Assembly: GCF_001039355.2 (NCBI RefSeq)
Contig: NW_019775386.1
Location: forward strand, 190,510-254,509
Reading direction: 5' to 3'
DNA length: 64,000 bases
Origin: Lingula anatina
Taxonomy: Eukaryota; Brachiopoda; Lingulata; Lingulida; Lingulidae
Shown: piece by piece, positions 50,562 to 60,810 of the stretch
Layout: the number at the start of each line of letters is the position of its first letter
Numbering within the stretch: the stretch's first letter is position 1
Notes under the pieces: model-generated
What the model saw: the letters and a program-made list of their open reading frames with translations, nothing else
Databases searched by the model: none
What the model was told of the DNA's origin: nothing
Position numbers and translations under genes: made by a program

Positions 50562-52198
50562 ATGACGACTCTCGTTTGTCTCAAAGTTCTATTGTGCGCC
50601 GCTTTCTCGTCCACAATTGCGTCAGGGCAGGAGGTGCATGTAAATTTTACTCTGGGTGAGGTCGTAGGAATGACAGAGACCTTGAGCAACGGTCAGCAGG
50701 TTGTTAAATACATGGCTGTCCCCTACGCAGAGGCTCCCGTGGGGGATCTTCGCTTCCGCAAACCGGTGCCAAAGGCAGCGTGGGAATGGGTTTTAAATGC
50801 CACGAAAGAAGGGCCGTCGTGTGTGCAAATGATGGACCCAAGTCTAAGCCAGTTTATTGAAAATACGGACATATCCGAGGACTGTTTACACTTGAATATA
50901 TACGTTCCAGTCTCGACGAGTAAAGCCCCCAAAGCGGTGATGGTTTGGTTTCATGGGGGTGGGTACGCTTCCGGTCAGGGATCTATGTACCCCTGCAGCA
51001 CGCTAGCAGCTCATGGAGACATCGTCTGTGTTACCATTAACTATCGAGTTGACATTCTGGGATTTCTCTCAACGATGGACGAAAATTGTGTGGGGAATTT
51101 CGGGCTCTGGGACCAACACGAGGCCTTAAAATGGGTGAAAAAGTACATTAGCGCATTCGGCGGGGATCCCAATCGCGTGACAATCTTCGGCCAGTCGGCT
51201 GGCGCGGCGTCCGTGATGTTCCAGCTGGTTTCTAAGCACAATATTGGTGTGTTTCAGAGAGGCATAAGTGAAAGTTCAATGACCATGTCCAATGGCTACA
51301 GCATGGTACCAGGGAACGACGCACGAAATTATGCCAAAAGCGTTGGTTTTGCTGCTGGTTGCAACACGACTGATAACCCGGATCTTTCGGACAGCAAACT
51401 TCTAATAGATTGCCTGAGAAGAGTACCTGGGGAAAATTTTCGAACAATATCTATGACAACGTACGGTCCTGTTTTGACTGGACATGTAATGAAAATACCG
51501 ATTGGTCCGGTTGAAGATGGCGATTTCGTCCCATTAGGCCTAAAAGAATATTTTAGTTCAAACGGACAAAAAGGGCAGTTTACAGAAATCGATCAAGTGT
51601 TCGGTAGTTTTGACTTCATGGTGGGAACGACCTCTGAAGAAGCAAATCTGATGGTTTCGATGTGGGCGGGTCTTGCGATTGCTTGGAACATTAGTATCTC
51701 AAACGGACTTCCCGAAGACAAAATAAAAATGCTGCTTGAAGATCACCTAGACGTTTACTATCCAAAAAATAGAAAAGAGAGCGAGATCGCCATCAACGAA
51801 GTTTATTTCAAGGCTGACGATCGGGTAACAAACACCCTCGCTCTAAGGGACATGTTTACGCATATGTTCTTTACAATCCATTCTCTGCAGTCCTGCAACG
51901 CCCACAACAACGCGCTGACATCTCCAAATGAAGCGCAGAATGCACAACGTAGCACGTACATGTATGAATTCTCTCACCATCTTAACGGCACTTCATACTT
52001 GGAAATGATTTCGGAAGCATCGTCGCCATTTAAACTTCCTGATTGGGTGGAGGGAGCAACGCATGGAGAGGAGTTACCGTACTTATTTGGGTTCGAACGT
52101 TATGGCAAGGCATTGAATAGATCAGAATTGTGGAATGCGAAAGACCAAGAGATATCCGAAGCCGTGATGACGTACTGGACGAATTTTGCCAAAACTGG
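50562..52198 (+). CDS. Esterase gene 1, exon 1
   Basis: It carries the signal peptide and whole catalytic core and ends AAAACTGG before donor gtaaga. Upstream in-frame GTG at 50505 is not a likely start, since the ATG at 50562 directly opens the signal peptide and aligns with an ATG in the paralogue. Confidence 0.93.
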
Positions 52199-52899
52199 GT
52201 AAGATGAGTTCATGAATAGAATATTGGCATGTACAAGTAAAATTTAGATAATATAATATCCATGATAAACGCTGTATTATGAATAAAGAGCTCAGTCCCG
52301 CGTCTACTACAAGGAATGCGACACAGTGAGAGAAATCGAGACACATAGAATATTATTATTTTAATGGATACATAATACATATATTTTGTGTATTTTGATC
52401 ATTACATTTGTTATTTGACATCTTTAGACAGTTTGGAGATCACTGGTTCTATCAATAATAATTTTTTCATTGTTGAGAATATTATCTTCTATGATTTTCT
52501 TACACTATCTAGAAATATACGGCTGTGTATATTGGTTGGCGAAATATTAAAAATGCAAAACCATAAAATACTGGTATACATCTGTCATAATTTTCTTATA
52601 ATAATTTCATTTTTAGGAACCCCAATTTGGGCAACACGACAACAGATGTCACTACAAGTACACTACCCATATGGAACCAATACAGCCCCAACACCAAGTC
52701 ATATCTGGACATCGGTGACGTCATAACTCCGAAGCAAAATCCCCTCCCAAATTTCATGGAACTGTGGTTAAAGAAGATACCGGAAATAATGCAGAAAACT
52801 ACCCCGGCGAGTAATGGAAAAACGAACACATTAGATAAACAGTGTGTGCTGGTGTTTTGTGTTTATCTACTGTGGTCATACTTCCATTATACTTCATAG
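50562..52899 (+). CDS. Type-B carboxylesterase, gene 1 (possibly GPI-anchored)
   Basis: Two exons (50562-52198, 52617-52899; phase 2) encode 639 residues. The start at 50562 begins a good signal peptide, MTTLVCLKVLLCAAFSST. The alpha/beta-hydrolase core has SEDCLHLN, the oxyanion HGGG and the nucleophile Ser212 in FGQSAG. Glu360 in TTSEEANLM and His501 in ATHGEELPYLFG complete the triad. The chain resumes GNPN after the intron, as in cholinesterase-family enzymes. It lacks the Trp of the cholinesterase choline site before SEDC, so a general secreted esterase or lipase is likelier than an acetylcholinesterase. The tail ends in a hydrophobic run, CVLVFCVYLLWSYF, after a polar Ser/Asn segment, consistent with GPI attachment or a membrane anchor. 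Its tandem paralogue lies 4.3 kb downstream. Confidence 0.93.
52199..52616 (+). other. Esterase gene 1 intron
   Basis: A 418-bp AT-rich intron with ends GTAAGA..TTTTAG, at the same position and phase as in gene 2. Nothing else is seen in it. Confidence 0.9.
52617..52899 (+). CDS. Esterase gene 1, exon 2 (C terminus)
   Basis: It starts by completing Gly and then NPNLGNTTTDVTTSTLP, includes NFMELWLKKIPEIMQ and ends with the hydrophobic tail and TAG. The exon is absent from any single-frame reading of exon 1, which runs into TAA at the donor. Confidence 0.9.
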
Positions 52900-53050
52900 A
52901 GGTATACATGTACCTGCTACACAGATGCGTAATTGTGTATGCTTTATGATCCCTTCAGCGTTTCACTTAGCCTCTAAGTATCCTCTAAGTAAAATTTAGT
53001 ATTTAATTTGTATTTGGGGCTTGAAGTGCTATTATCTGCATTCATGACGA

Positions 53051-53056
53051 AATAAA
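53051..53056 (+). terminator. Probable poly(A) signal of esterase gene 1
   Basis: AATAAA in GACGAAATAAAAGTT, about 150 bp after the stop codon and 40 bp before an inserted inverted-repeat element. Confidence 0.5.
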
Positions 53057-53095
53057 AGTTAAACTCTACCTGCTGCAAATTGATACATAAATATA

Positions 53096-53371
53096 CAGTG
53101 GCGGATTTAGAGGGGGGTCAAGCGGTGTCCTGATCCCCCCTTCGGTTTCTGAAAATGTATCACACCAAGATTCCCCTTTTGAAATTAGAATTTTGACTAG
53201 CTAAAGCATAGTTCTAAACCGTACCAAAGGGCAGTTTGCTCTCCAAAACGCCAAAAATATTTCGGAGCCCTTGAGCAGGCCAGAACCCCACACCAAGGGG
53301 GCGATGGTTTGCTTCGCATCCGAGGACTGTCGTTCCAGACCCCCCTTCAAATAATTCTGGATCCGCCCCTG
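53096..53371. mobile_element. MITE-like element with CAGTGGCGGAT ends and flanking AATATA
   Basis: The left end is CAGTGGCGGATTTAG and the right end, reverse-complemented, is CAGGGGCGGATCCAG. Both flanks carry AATATA (53090-53095 and 53372-53377), a probable target duplication. The 276-bp element has no coding capacity. The ends resemble hAT-like non-autonomous elements, but hAT duplications are normally 8 bp, so the superfamily is uncertain. Confidence 0.7.
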
Positions 53372-55044
53372 AATATAAACGAAAAAAATGTAGGAATATG
53401 TTGCTTATTTTACACAGCAGTGAGCAATTTTTCTTAATGCACCACAGTGGAATACATGTACAACTGTGTAGGGAATAAGGTGTGGTATTCGAATTTCACT
53501 ATAATTTCTTAAATGTTTTAACTACGAACTGAATGCTTTACTTCTCCGTCTGCTGTTTACTGAGTGACTTATAATTGTGGACTTTATACATGAACTAAGT
53601 TTTAAGTGATAACCAAAAGGGCTCTCATATTCATTCTCGACTTTGGTAAAATACGGTAAATAATAGAATTTGTAAAATTCATTAGATCATGGTAACCTCT
53701 GAAGTGTTCACAATATTTCCATACTCTAGTTATTACTAGAAACCAAAAAAACTGAGGGTATATATTAAGATTCTCTGCCATTACTCGATGTTACCGTATG
53801 GCTGTTACTGTATTATCACTACATAATATTACTATTGTCGCTTTTTTGTCAGCCTGATTTCTGTGATTACTTCAACTACGTGCAACTATATTGTTGATTA
53901 TTATTAACTGGATACTTTATTATAAATAAAGGATTTAATTTGAAACCCGTCGTTGAGATTGAAAATACGATAGTTTTATACCGGTGGTTTTATATAGTAG
54001 CAAGTTTAATTCAACATCGACTGAAAAAAAACGTCTTAAAAGCATGTGCTATATATTATTATTAAAATCTGCTAGATAGGTATCACGTAAGCATTTTATT
54101 TCTATGAGGTACCTCAAACCTGCTTGGGACGTAGAATGAGAAATCAATATAACTTCCATGAAAAAAGAGCATACATGAATCGTTTTAGAACTCCATCGAA
54201 CTGCACCCCCTTGACATAGCAGCATGCCTGGGTAGAACCACACCTAGACGTCACAAGAGCAGAACTCTACGATATTGCAAACACCGCACAAACCGCCCCC
54301 GCACCCCACTCATACAAAAAAAAAATCACGCATACAAAAAAAACTGAATGTGGGGAAAAAGAAAAAAAAAACAGTAGCACTTATAGACAGATTATTAACT
54401 AATTACCGAGCATTTGTTGATTAATCAGTGGATATTTATCAAATTCTAGACAATTTAAATTTACGCCGTTTTTGACCTATCCTGAAATTTTCATTAAAAC
54501 ACACTCATACCTTTTTGAGTTAAGCTGGTGATGAACCAACAGATAAACAACCAAATAAACCAACAAACAATGAGCTGAATTGTCATTCATAATTCATTAA
54601 TCAAGAAATGAATCAACAAATTAACTACTGGTAACTCAATTATCAAAATTTACTGATAGATATGATGTGGCATTAAATGAATTATTACACTTCATTAATA
54701 AATTAATCGACACTAAACTCTATAACCTATTCTGAAAATATCATCTAAATCCCTCCTGAACTTAGAACACAATGTTGCAGACAGGCATACAGACTTTATT
54801 AATGGGTAAAATTATTATAATTAATCAACTAAGGAATGAACCAATGAATCAATCAATCAATCAATCAAGTTATCATCTCCCAAATCTAATCGTTTGCTAC
54901 TATGTCCCCTTCCGATATTTTCTGAAAACATCATCAAAACTTCCCTAATACAGTTTTTCCTTAATTTTCCTAACAGATAAATGTAATAAACAAACAAACC
55001 GCACTAAAGTCATAACCTCCCCAGCGAGGTAAAGTCAGACCGGT

Positions 55045-55094
55045 GGAGACTTCGCATCTGCAGGCCTCCCCCCCTTCAAATAATCCTGATCCGC
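55045..55094. mobile_element. Truncated 3' end of the 53096-53371 element family
   Basis: It shares ACTTCGCATC, a C-run, TTCAAATAAT and GATCCGCCCCTG with the end of the 276-bp element. The left half is missing or unrecognisable. Confidence 0.55.
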
Positions 55095-55284
55095 CCCTGA
55101 TATATTTACAGATAAATCAGTGGAGTGGAAGGTATTTAGTATGAGGTGCACCGCCACAGAAAAATATATCAGTGCACCAGTGTCACATTTCACCGACTAC
55201 GTGCATGCATGTATAGAAATAAACGAACAGTTAAATAAAATAAACAAATAAATGAATAAACCAGGAGCCAACACAAAATCGAAA

Positions 55285-55860
55285 GGTGTTTAGTAAGCGG
55301 GCGAACGCCACTGTTCAACACAAAGCAAATACACCTGAATCAAACGTACAAGGATTTGTATCGATCACAGCTGATATTTTGGGTATTTTTTGTCACAGTG
55401 ATCTAGTTATTTGGATATACAAACAACACGTCAGACAAAACCATATACGGTATTATCGCGGTAGGGACTTGAATGTGTCCATATATGTACATCTACGAGA
55501 TCAGTCTTTTTAAAATGGATTGTAGATTGCTGACAACTATACTTGTGTACACAATATGATAATGCTTATATCACTGCTATCGGCAGCTCTCTGCAGTTTT
55601 CCTTGACAGTCATTGCACTGCCTACCAAAGGTCGCGCGCGCGTGTGTGTATATATGCGTGCGTGTGCGTGGGTTTGTGGGGGGCATGTAAACACATTCAT
55701 TAACAAGAGAATAAACATGGGCTTCGTGAAGTTAGATTTTACTGGAGGCACTGCATGGTTTGTAAAAAATACCCCCCCCCCTTCTAAAAAGATAAATAAA
55801 ATAAACTCACATACGAAAAAGCAAAAGTCAACTTAATCAACATGTACATAAACCAGATCT
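55285..55860 (+). repeat. Esterase upstream module, copy C
   Basis: It begins GTGTTTAGTAAGCG, then shares AATACACCTGAATCA, GATATTTTGGGTATTTTT, ACGGTATTATCG and GCAGCTCTCTGCAG with copy E. The TATA position reads CTTATATCACT, so it appears non-functional. A GT-rich segment and a C-run follow. Confidence 0.65.
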
Positions 55861-55864
55861 TATT

Positions 55865-56540
55865 AAGGTGTTTAGTAAGCGAGAAGACGCTAAATATAGC
55901 GTCAACACAGATCGAATACACGTGAATCACAGGTACGTGTAATTCAATCGATCAACTGCCATTTCTTTTTAATCGCCGTGACATAGATGACCATATTTGG
56001 ACGCACAAACAAGTTAGCCATATTTGGACATGTCAAACTAAGGCAAATACGGCAATATGTGCAGGGACATATATGTACATGTGTGCCTGTATGAGATAAG
56101 CATCTGAATGGACTCTATGCCTTGTGGACCCCTATACTCTAATCACACACTACTGGTGTACTGCATGTAGTCACATTGTACTGCATGTAGTCACACAAGG
56201 TACATGTAGCTCTTCGCGGTTTTATTTTTGACAGACTGTCGTTGCACTCTTTACCGGTGCTGGTGTGTTTGCATGTGTTCGTGTACATGTACGCGCGTGT
56301 GTAGGAGGATGCACGTGCATTTTTTGCAACAGAAAAATACGACTATTGAATTACATCTACTGGAGACACAGGTGTAAAAATATATCCACCACCCCCCACC
56401 CCCCCCACCAAAAAAGAAAATAATAATAATAATAATAATAAAAGAAAGAAAGAAAGAAAACATATAGAATATTTAAATAAAAAAAATCAAATAGATAACT
56501 AAACCAACAGTCAGCCTAAACTACTTTAATCAGCTCTAAT
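55865..56540 (+). repeat. Esterase upstream module, copy D
   Basis: It starts AAGGTGTTTAGTAAGCGAG and shares AACACAGATCGAATACACG, CCATATTTGGAC, ACATGTGTGCC and TGACAGACTGTCGTTGCACT with copies C and E. It lacks a TATA box. A GT-rich segment and C-run follow as in copy C, so C and D are tandem units of roughly 600 bp. Confidence 0.65.
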
Positions 56541-56544
56541 TTGA

Positions 56545-56870
56545 AGGTGTTATACGTAAGCGAGCCAACGCTTAACTGTATCAACACAGACCAAATACAC
56601 CTGAATCACAGCTACATGTATTTAAATCGATCGTCTGCCATCCCTGATATAAGTGTATTTTTAGTCCCCGTGACCTATTTAACCATATTTGAGCATACGG
56701 TCGCACGATTCAGCTTGTCAAACAAAGGCCAATACGGTATTATCGGCGCAGGGGGCTCAGTATGTGTTCATATACGTGAGATCAGCATTTAAATGGGCTA
56801 TGGCTTGTGATTGCCTACACTCTGTTCACCTAATCTCACTGATATAAAGCAGCTCTCTGCAGTTTTTTTT
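56545..56870 (+). repeat. Esterase upstream module, copy E (gene 2 promoter)
   Basis: It contains ATACACCTGAATCACAG, ACCATATTTGAGCATACGG, CAATACGGTATTATCGG and GAGATCAGCATTTAAATGGG, ending at the TATAAA of gene 2. It is the most intact copy together with copy B. Confidence 0.65.
56843..56848 (+). promoter_or_regulatory. TATA box of esterase gene 2
   Basis: TATAAA in CTCACTGATATAAAGCAGC, aligned with the TATA box of gene 1. It lies 311 bp upstream of the chosen ATG; the transcript leader between them is also similar in the two genes (for example TTGTGTTAGAG followed by AAACGTCAGT). Confidence 0.55.
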
Positions 56871-57158
56871 TCGTGACAGCTTGTCAACACAAGTTGAGAA
56901 CACGACCGGTGAAGACTCCAGCTACAGTGAGTTGCACGCACTACAACTGTACTAGCACTGTATATGTTATAGTTTACACAAACAATCTACCTGTGGTTGT
57001 GTTAGAGCTAAACGTCAGTTGAACCTAGGCCTTAAGACAGTAAACAGTTGGCACGTTGAGCGCTGTATAATATAGGAGAAGGTAACTGTGGAATAACATA
57101 CCGAGTAATGGTGCATTACCAGCAACGTAATCAGTGCACATGCACCAACCAGGCAACA

Positions 57159-58792
57159 ATGGCGGTTCACGCTTGTCTAATAGTACTATTGTGCATCGTT
57201 ATATCGCCAACAAGTGCGTCCGAGCAGGAGGTTCGCGTTAAGAGTAAACTTGGTGAAATAAAGGGAATTACGGAGACCCTGAGCAATGGTAAGCAGGTTG
57301 TTAAATACATGGCTGTCCCCTACGCAGAGGCTCCCGTGGGGGATCTTCGCTTCCGCAAACCGGTGCCGAAGGCGGCGTGGGAGGGGGTCTTAGATGCGAC
57401 GAATGAAGGACCGTCGTGTGTGCAAATGCCTAACCCTACCTTAAGTCAGTTTATTGAAAATACGGACATCTCCGAGGACTGTTTACACTTGAATATATAC
57501 GTCCCAGTCTCGACGAGTAAAGCCCCCAAAGCGGTGATGGTTTGGTTTCATGGGGGTGGCTACGCTTCCGGTCAGGGATCTATGTACCCGTGCAGCACGC
57601 TAGCAGCACACGGAGACGTCGTCTGCGTTACCATTAACTATCGAGTTGACATTCTGGGATTTCTCTCAACGATGGACGAGCATTGTGTGGGGAATTTCGG
57701 GCTTTGGGACCAACACGAGGCCTTAAAATGGGTGAAAAAGTACATCAGCGCGTTTGGCGGAGATCCCGATCGCGTTACAATCTTCGGCCAGTCGGCTGGC
57801 GCGTCGTCCGTGATGTTCCAGCTGGTTTCCAAGCACAACGTTGGTCTGTTTCAGAGAGGTATCAGTCAGAGCTCAATGACCATGTCCAATGGCTACAGCA
57901 TGGCCCAAGATGCCCAAGATTTCGCCAAAGATGTCGGCTTCGCTGCCGGTTGCAACACGACTGATAACTCAGATCTGTCGGACCATAAACTGTTAATGGA
58001 CTGCCTGAGAGAAGTGCCCGAGGAAAATTTCCCTAACATAACTATGGCACTATACGGACCTCTTATGACTGGCCATGTAATGAAAATACTAATTGGTCCG
58101 GTCGAAGATGGTGATTTCGTTCCATTTGGAATAAAGGAATATTTTGCTTCTGACCAACCGGACAAAGGGGGATTTTCAGAAATCGATCAAGTGTTTAGCA
58201 GTTTTGACTTCATGGTGGGCACAACATCCGAAGACAGTAATTTGATGGTGTGGATGTGGGCGGGGCTCGCAGAGTCCTGGAACATTAGTCTCTCAGACGG
58301 ACTACCCGAAGACAAAATAAAAATGCTGCTTGAGGATCACCTGGACATTTACTATCCAAAAAATCAAAAGGACAGCGCGACCGCCATCAACGAAGTTTAT
58401 TTTAAGAGTGACGATCGGGTTAAAAACGCCGTCGCTCTAAGGGACATGTTTACGCATATGTTCTTTACGATCCATTCTCTGCAGTCCTGCAACGCTCATA
58501 AGAACGCGCTGATATCTCCAAATAAAGCGCAGAATACACAACGCAGCACGTACATGTATGAATTCTCTCACCATCTTAGCGGCACTTCATTTATGGAAAT
58601 CATGGCGGAAGCATCGATGCCTTTGGACCTCCCTGACTGGATGGAAGGAGCGACGCATGGAGAGGAGTTGCCGTACTTATTTGGGTTCGAGAAGTATGGC
58701 AAAGCATTGAATAGATCAGAATTGTGGACTGCGAATGACCAAGAGATAGCTGATGCCGTGATGACATACTGGACAAATTTTGCCAAAACTGG
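57159..58792 (+). CDS. Esterase gene 2, exon 1
   Basis: It carries the signal peptide and catalytic core and ends AAAACTGG before gtaaga, exactly as in gene 1. Long stretches are identical to gene 1 at the DNA level, for example around 57298-57365. Confidence 0.92.
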
Positions 58793-59366
58793 GTAAGATG
58801 AATTGACTGATTTGTGAGTTACCCGGTACAATATTGGTATATAGTTTTTTTAATATTGCATTAAATTGACACAAACATTTTGTGCACATTTATAATTGTA
58901 TCGGTATTTTAAGCCATTGTTTTAACATTTTTAAATCATTGTCTTAATGTGACAGGTTCTTTTAACTTTGTCATTTGTCTGTTTAGTTGATAGATTTACT
59001 GTCTTGTTATGTAACATTTTAGATGCCGTCTGAAATCATCTTTATTTGAAGTATTGATGCCATTTTTGTGTACTTTTTAATCTAATATATATTCCAATGA
59101 AATATTAATCCGTGATAAATCTGAAATATAAATATTTTTTCAGGGATCCCAATTTGGGTGACACGACAACAGATGTCACTACGAGTACACTACCCAGATG
59201 GGACCAATACAGCCCCAACACCAAGTCATATCTGGACATTGATGACGTTGTAACTCCGAAGCAAAATCCCTACCCGAATTTCATGGAACTGTGGTTAAAG
59301 AAGATACCAAAAATAATGCAGACAATTCCTGCAAAGAATGATATGAACAAAAAAACTGAACTTTGA
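57159..59366 (+). CDS. Type-B carboxylesterase, gene 2 (KTEL C terminus)
   Basis: Two exons (57159-58792, 59144-59366; phase 2) encode 618 residues. The chosen ATG opens MAVHACLIVLLCIVISPTSA and aligns with the only possible ATG of gene 1; an in-frame ATG at 57108 would add 17 polar residues before the signal peptide. The oxyanion HGGG, Ser212 in FGQSAG and His500 in THGEELPYLFG are present. The acid position carries Asp359 (TTSEDSNLM) where gene 1 has Glu; both can serve in this fold. The protein lacks a hydrophobic tail and ends NDMNKKTEL. A terminal xTEL resembles the HTEL/HIEL/KDEL signals that keep vertebrate carboxylesterases in the ER lumen, so this copy may be ER-resident while gene 1 is surface-bound. 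Substrate is unknown. Confidence 0.93.
58793..59143 (+). other. Esterase gene 2 intron
   Basis: A 351-bp intron with ends GTAAGA..TTTCAG. Its sequence is not obviously similar to the gene 1 intron beyond the splice sites. Confidence 0.9.
59144..59366 (+). CDS. Esterase gene 2, exon 2 (C terminus)
   Basis: It completes Gly then reads DPNLGDTTTDVTTSTLP and NFMELWLKKIPKIMQ, closely matching gene 1, and diverges completely in the last 15 or so residues before TGA, ending KKTEL. Confidence 0.9.
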
Positions 59367-59735
59367 CGTTAAATATCAGTCACATTTTCTATAGAAATCT
59401 ACATCTACATGAATGTTTTACAGATTTTATATACGAAATGGCGTGATACAATTCAAACTCTGAAATTCAATCCTCAAGAACTCCAAGGTGGAACTTGTGG
59501 CATTACAGAAGCAAAGCAAATTTCTCAAACATTAGTACAATCGGTTCAATATTTACCTAATATAAATGCTTTATCTCTTTTATCAAATCATGTGGTATTT
59601 CCCTTGAATTTCTTAATAAGAATTGATAAGTTTCTTAGATTTTAGGACTAATACTCATTTATTAAATGTTCAAAATATTGTTTGAAATGTTGACTCCTTG
59701 AAAGTGCATTACATTGAAACATGGGGTACTATGTT

Positions 59736-59741
59736 AATAAA
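59736..59741 (+). terminator. Possible poly(A) signal of esterase gene 2
   Basis: AATAAA in TATGTTAATAAATCACA, about 370 bp after the stop codon. Confidence 0.35.
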
Positions 59742-60401
59742 TCACAATTATTTTGTAAGTCAATAAGTACCGAACCTCAGTTTGGAATCGCTTGAATGCG
59801 TACACATTGCCCCATAGTTTGTACGCTACAGTGCCGGGGGAAAAACAGTGCACATAAAGATATAACCATTTAAGAAAGTGTCAGCGCTTGAGTTATAATC
59901 CGTGCAAATATGCTTTGCTTGAGAACGCCCCACCTTGAGAACTTATGACCCGTTAAGCCCAAAAACTTTGTTGTTCATGCAACATCTTTATTGACATTCT
60001 CTAGAACGCACGTGAAAGTTTAAATAGACTATGTTCCAAGGTAAATGTAAATGATGATGGCTTAAGATTCAGTTAAGGGGTCTTGTGCTGGGTCTCACCA
60101 TACATCGTCAGCATGCTCTTTGGTGGCTGCATGTTAAGACCTGCATTGTATTTTTGATTTCAACTCTTCTACTCCGCGAACAGAGAAAATCTAGATTCTG
60201 GTTTCAATAACATGGGTAACGGTGTGACTTATAGAGAGAAATATGCTTTAATCTAGGCCTTTGGTTAATCTTTTAACTGTACATTAAACGGATTAAAGCT
60301 TCCAATTGGTGCTTTTTAAATCATGTGTCCTAACTTAGACCCTATTCCCAGAACAGCACTTGGTAAGCTGTAAGCACATAATGCCCTTGCTTTACACTGC
60401 T

Positions 60402-60407
60402 TTTATT
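60402..60407 (-). terminator. Possible poly(A) signal of the SLC7A gene
   Basis: Reverse-strand AATAAA (TTTATT on the + strand), about 175 bp beyond the transporter stop codon. Confidence 0.45.
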
Positions 60408-60580
60408 TCGCGTTTTAATCTAAAGAAAACACATGTTGAATTTTTCTCCAGACGAAATTCCGATAAGTCACAGGCTCTATAGTGCAGCACGCGTCTTTTT
60501 TTCGAACATAATTGCAAAAGAAAAAGAATGTCGAAAACAGATCGTTCTTCTCTCCTAACCCTTGTGCACCTTTTTTTTCA

Positions 60581-60810
60581 TCATGGACCTCCGGGATGGT
60601 TAAAACCATTACTCGCCATGTATTTAGGCGCCTCATCTTGCGCATGCGTTATGCCATTTGGATGCACGTGATCTTCTGCGTGACTTACGGTGCCATTTGT
60701 CATCGACTGTGGGTGATCAATAGCGGTCATTTCCTGCAGTTTTTGCTTTTCTAGCATGTTCTTTCCCTTCTTGCTGTTGTGTATGCTGTACAGGAAATAT
60801 ATAAGAAAAC
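60581..60810 (-). CDS. SLC7A last exon
   Basis: After acceptor ttttag it completes Gly, finishes the final helix ([17 protein letters not shown]) and encodes a hydrophilic His/Asn-rich cytosolic tail ending GGP, TGA. Confidence 0.92.

Larger units (their letters stand above)
52900..57158. other. Intergenic region between the two esterases
   Basis: Beyond the poly(A) signal and element above, it holds a second element fragment at about 55045-55094 and a short (AATC)n run near 54844-54868. From 55285 come three successive copies of the esterase upstream module. The C-rich runs at 55772-55782 and 56388-56407 follow equivalent positions in two of the copies. No additional esterase exon is visible. 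Confidence 0.5.
59367..60580. other. Convergent 3' intergenic region
   Basis: Between the esterase 2 stop and the transporter stop, transcription converges. An AATAAA at 59736-59741 may serve the esterase and a reverse-strand AATAAA at 60407-60402 the transporter. A 78-residue open frame at 59409-59645 has no recognisable features. Confidence 0.5.

Noticed and set aside
57108-57158. Upstream ATG extending esterase gene 2 by 17 residues
   Set aside because: It places a polar stretch before the signal peptide, and gene 1 has GTG at its upstream in-frame site; the internal ATG aligns in both genes.
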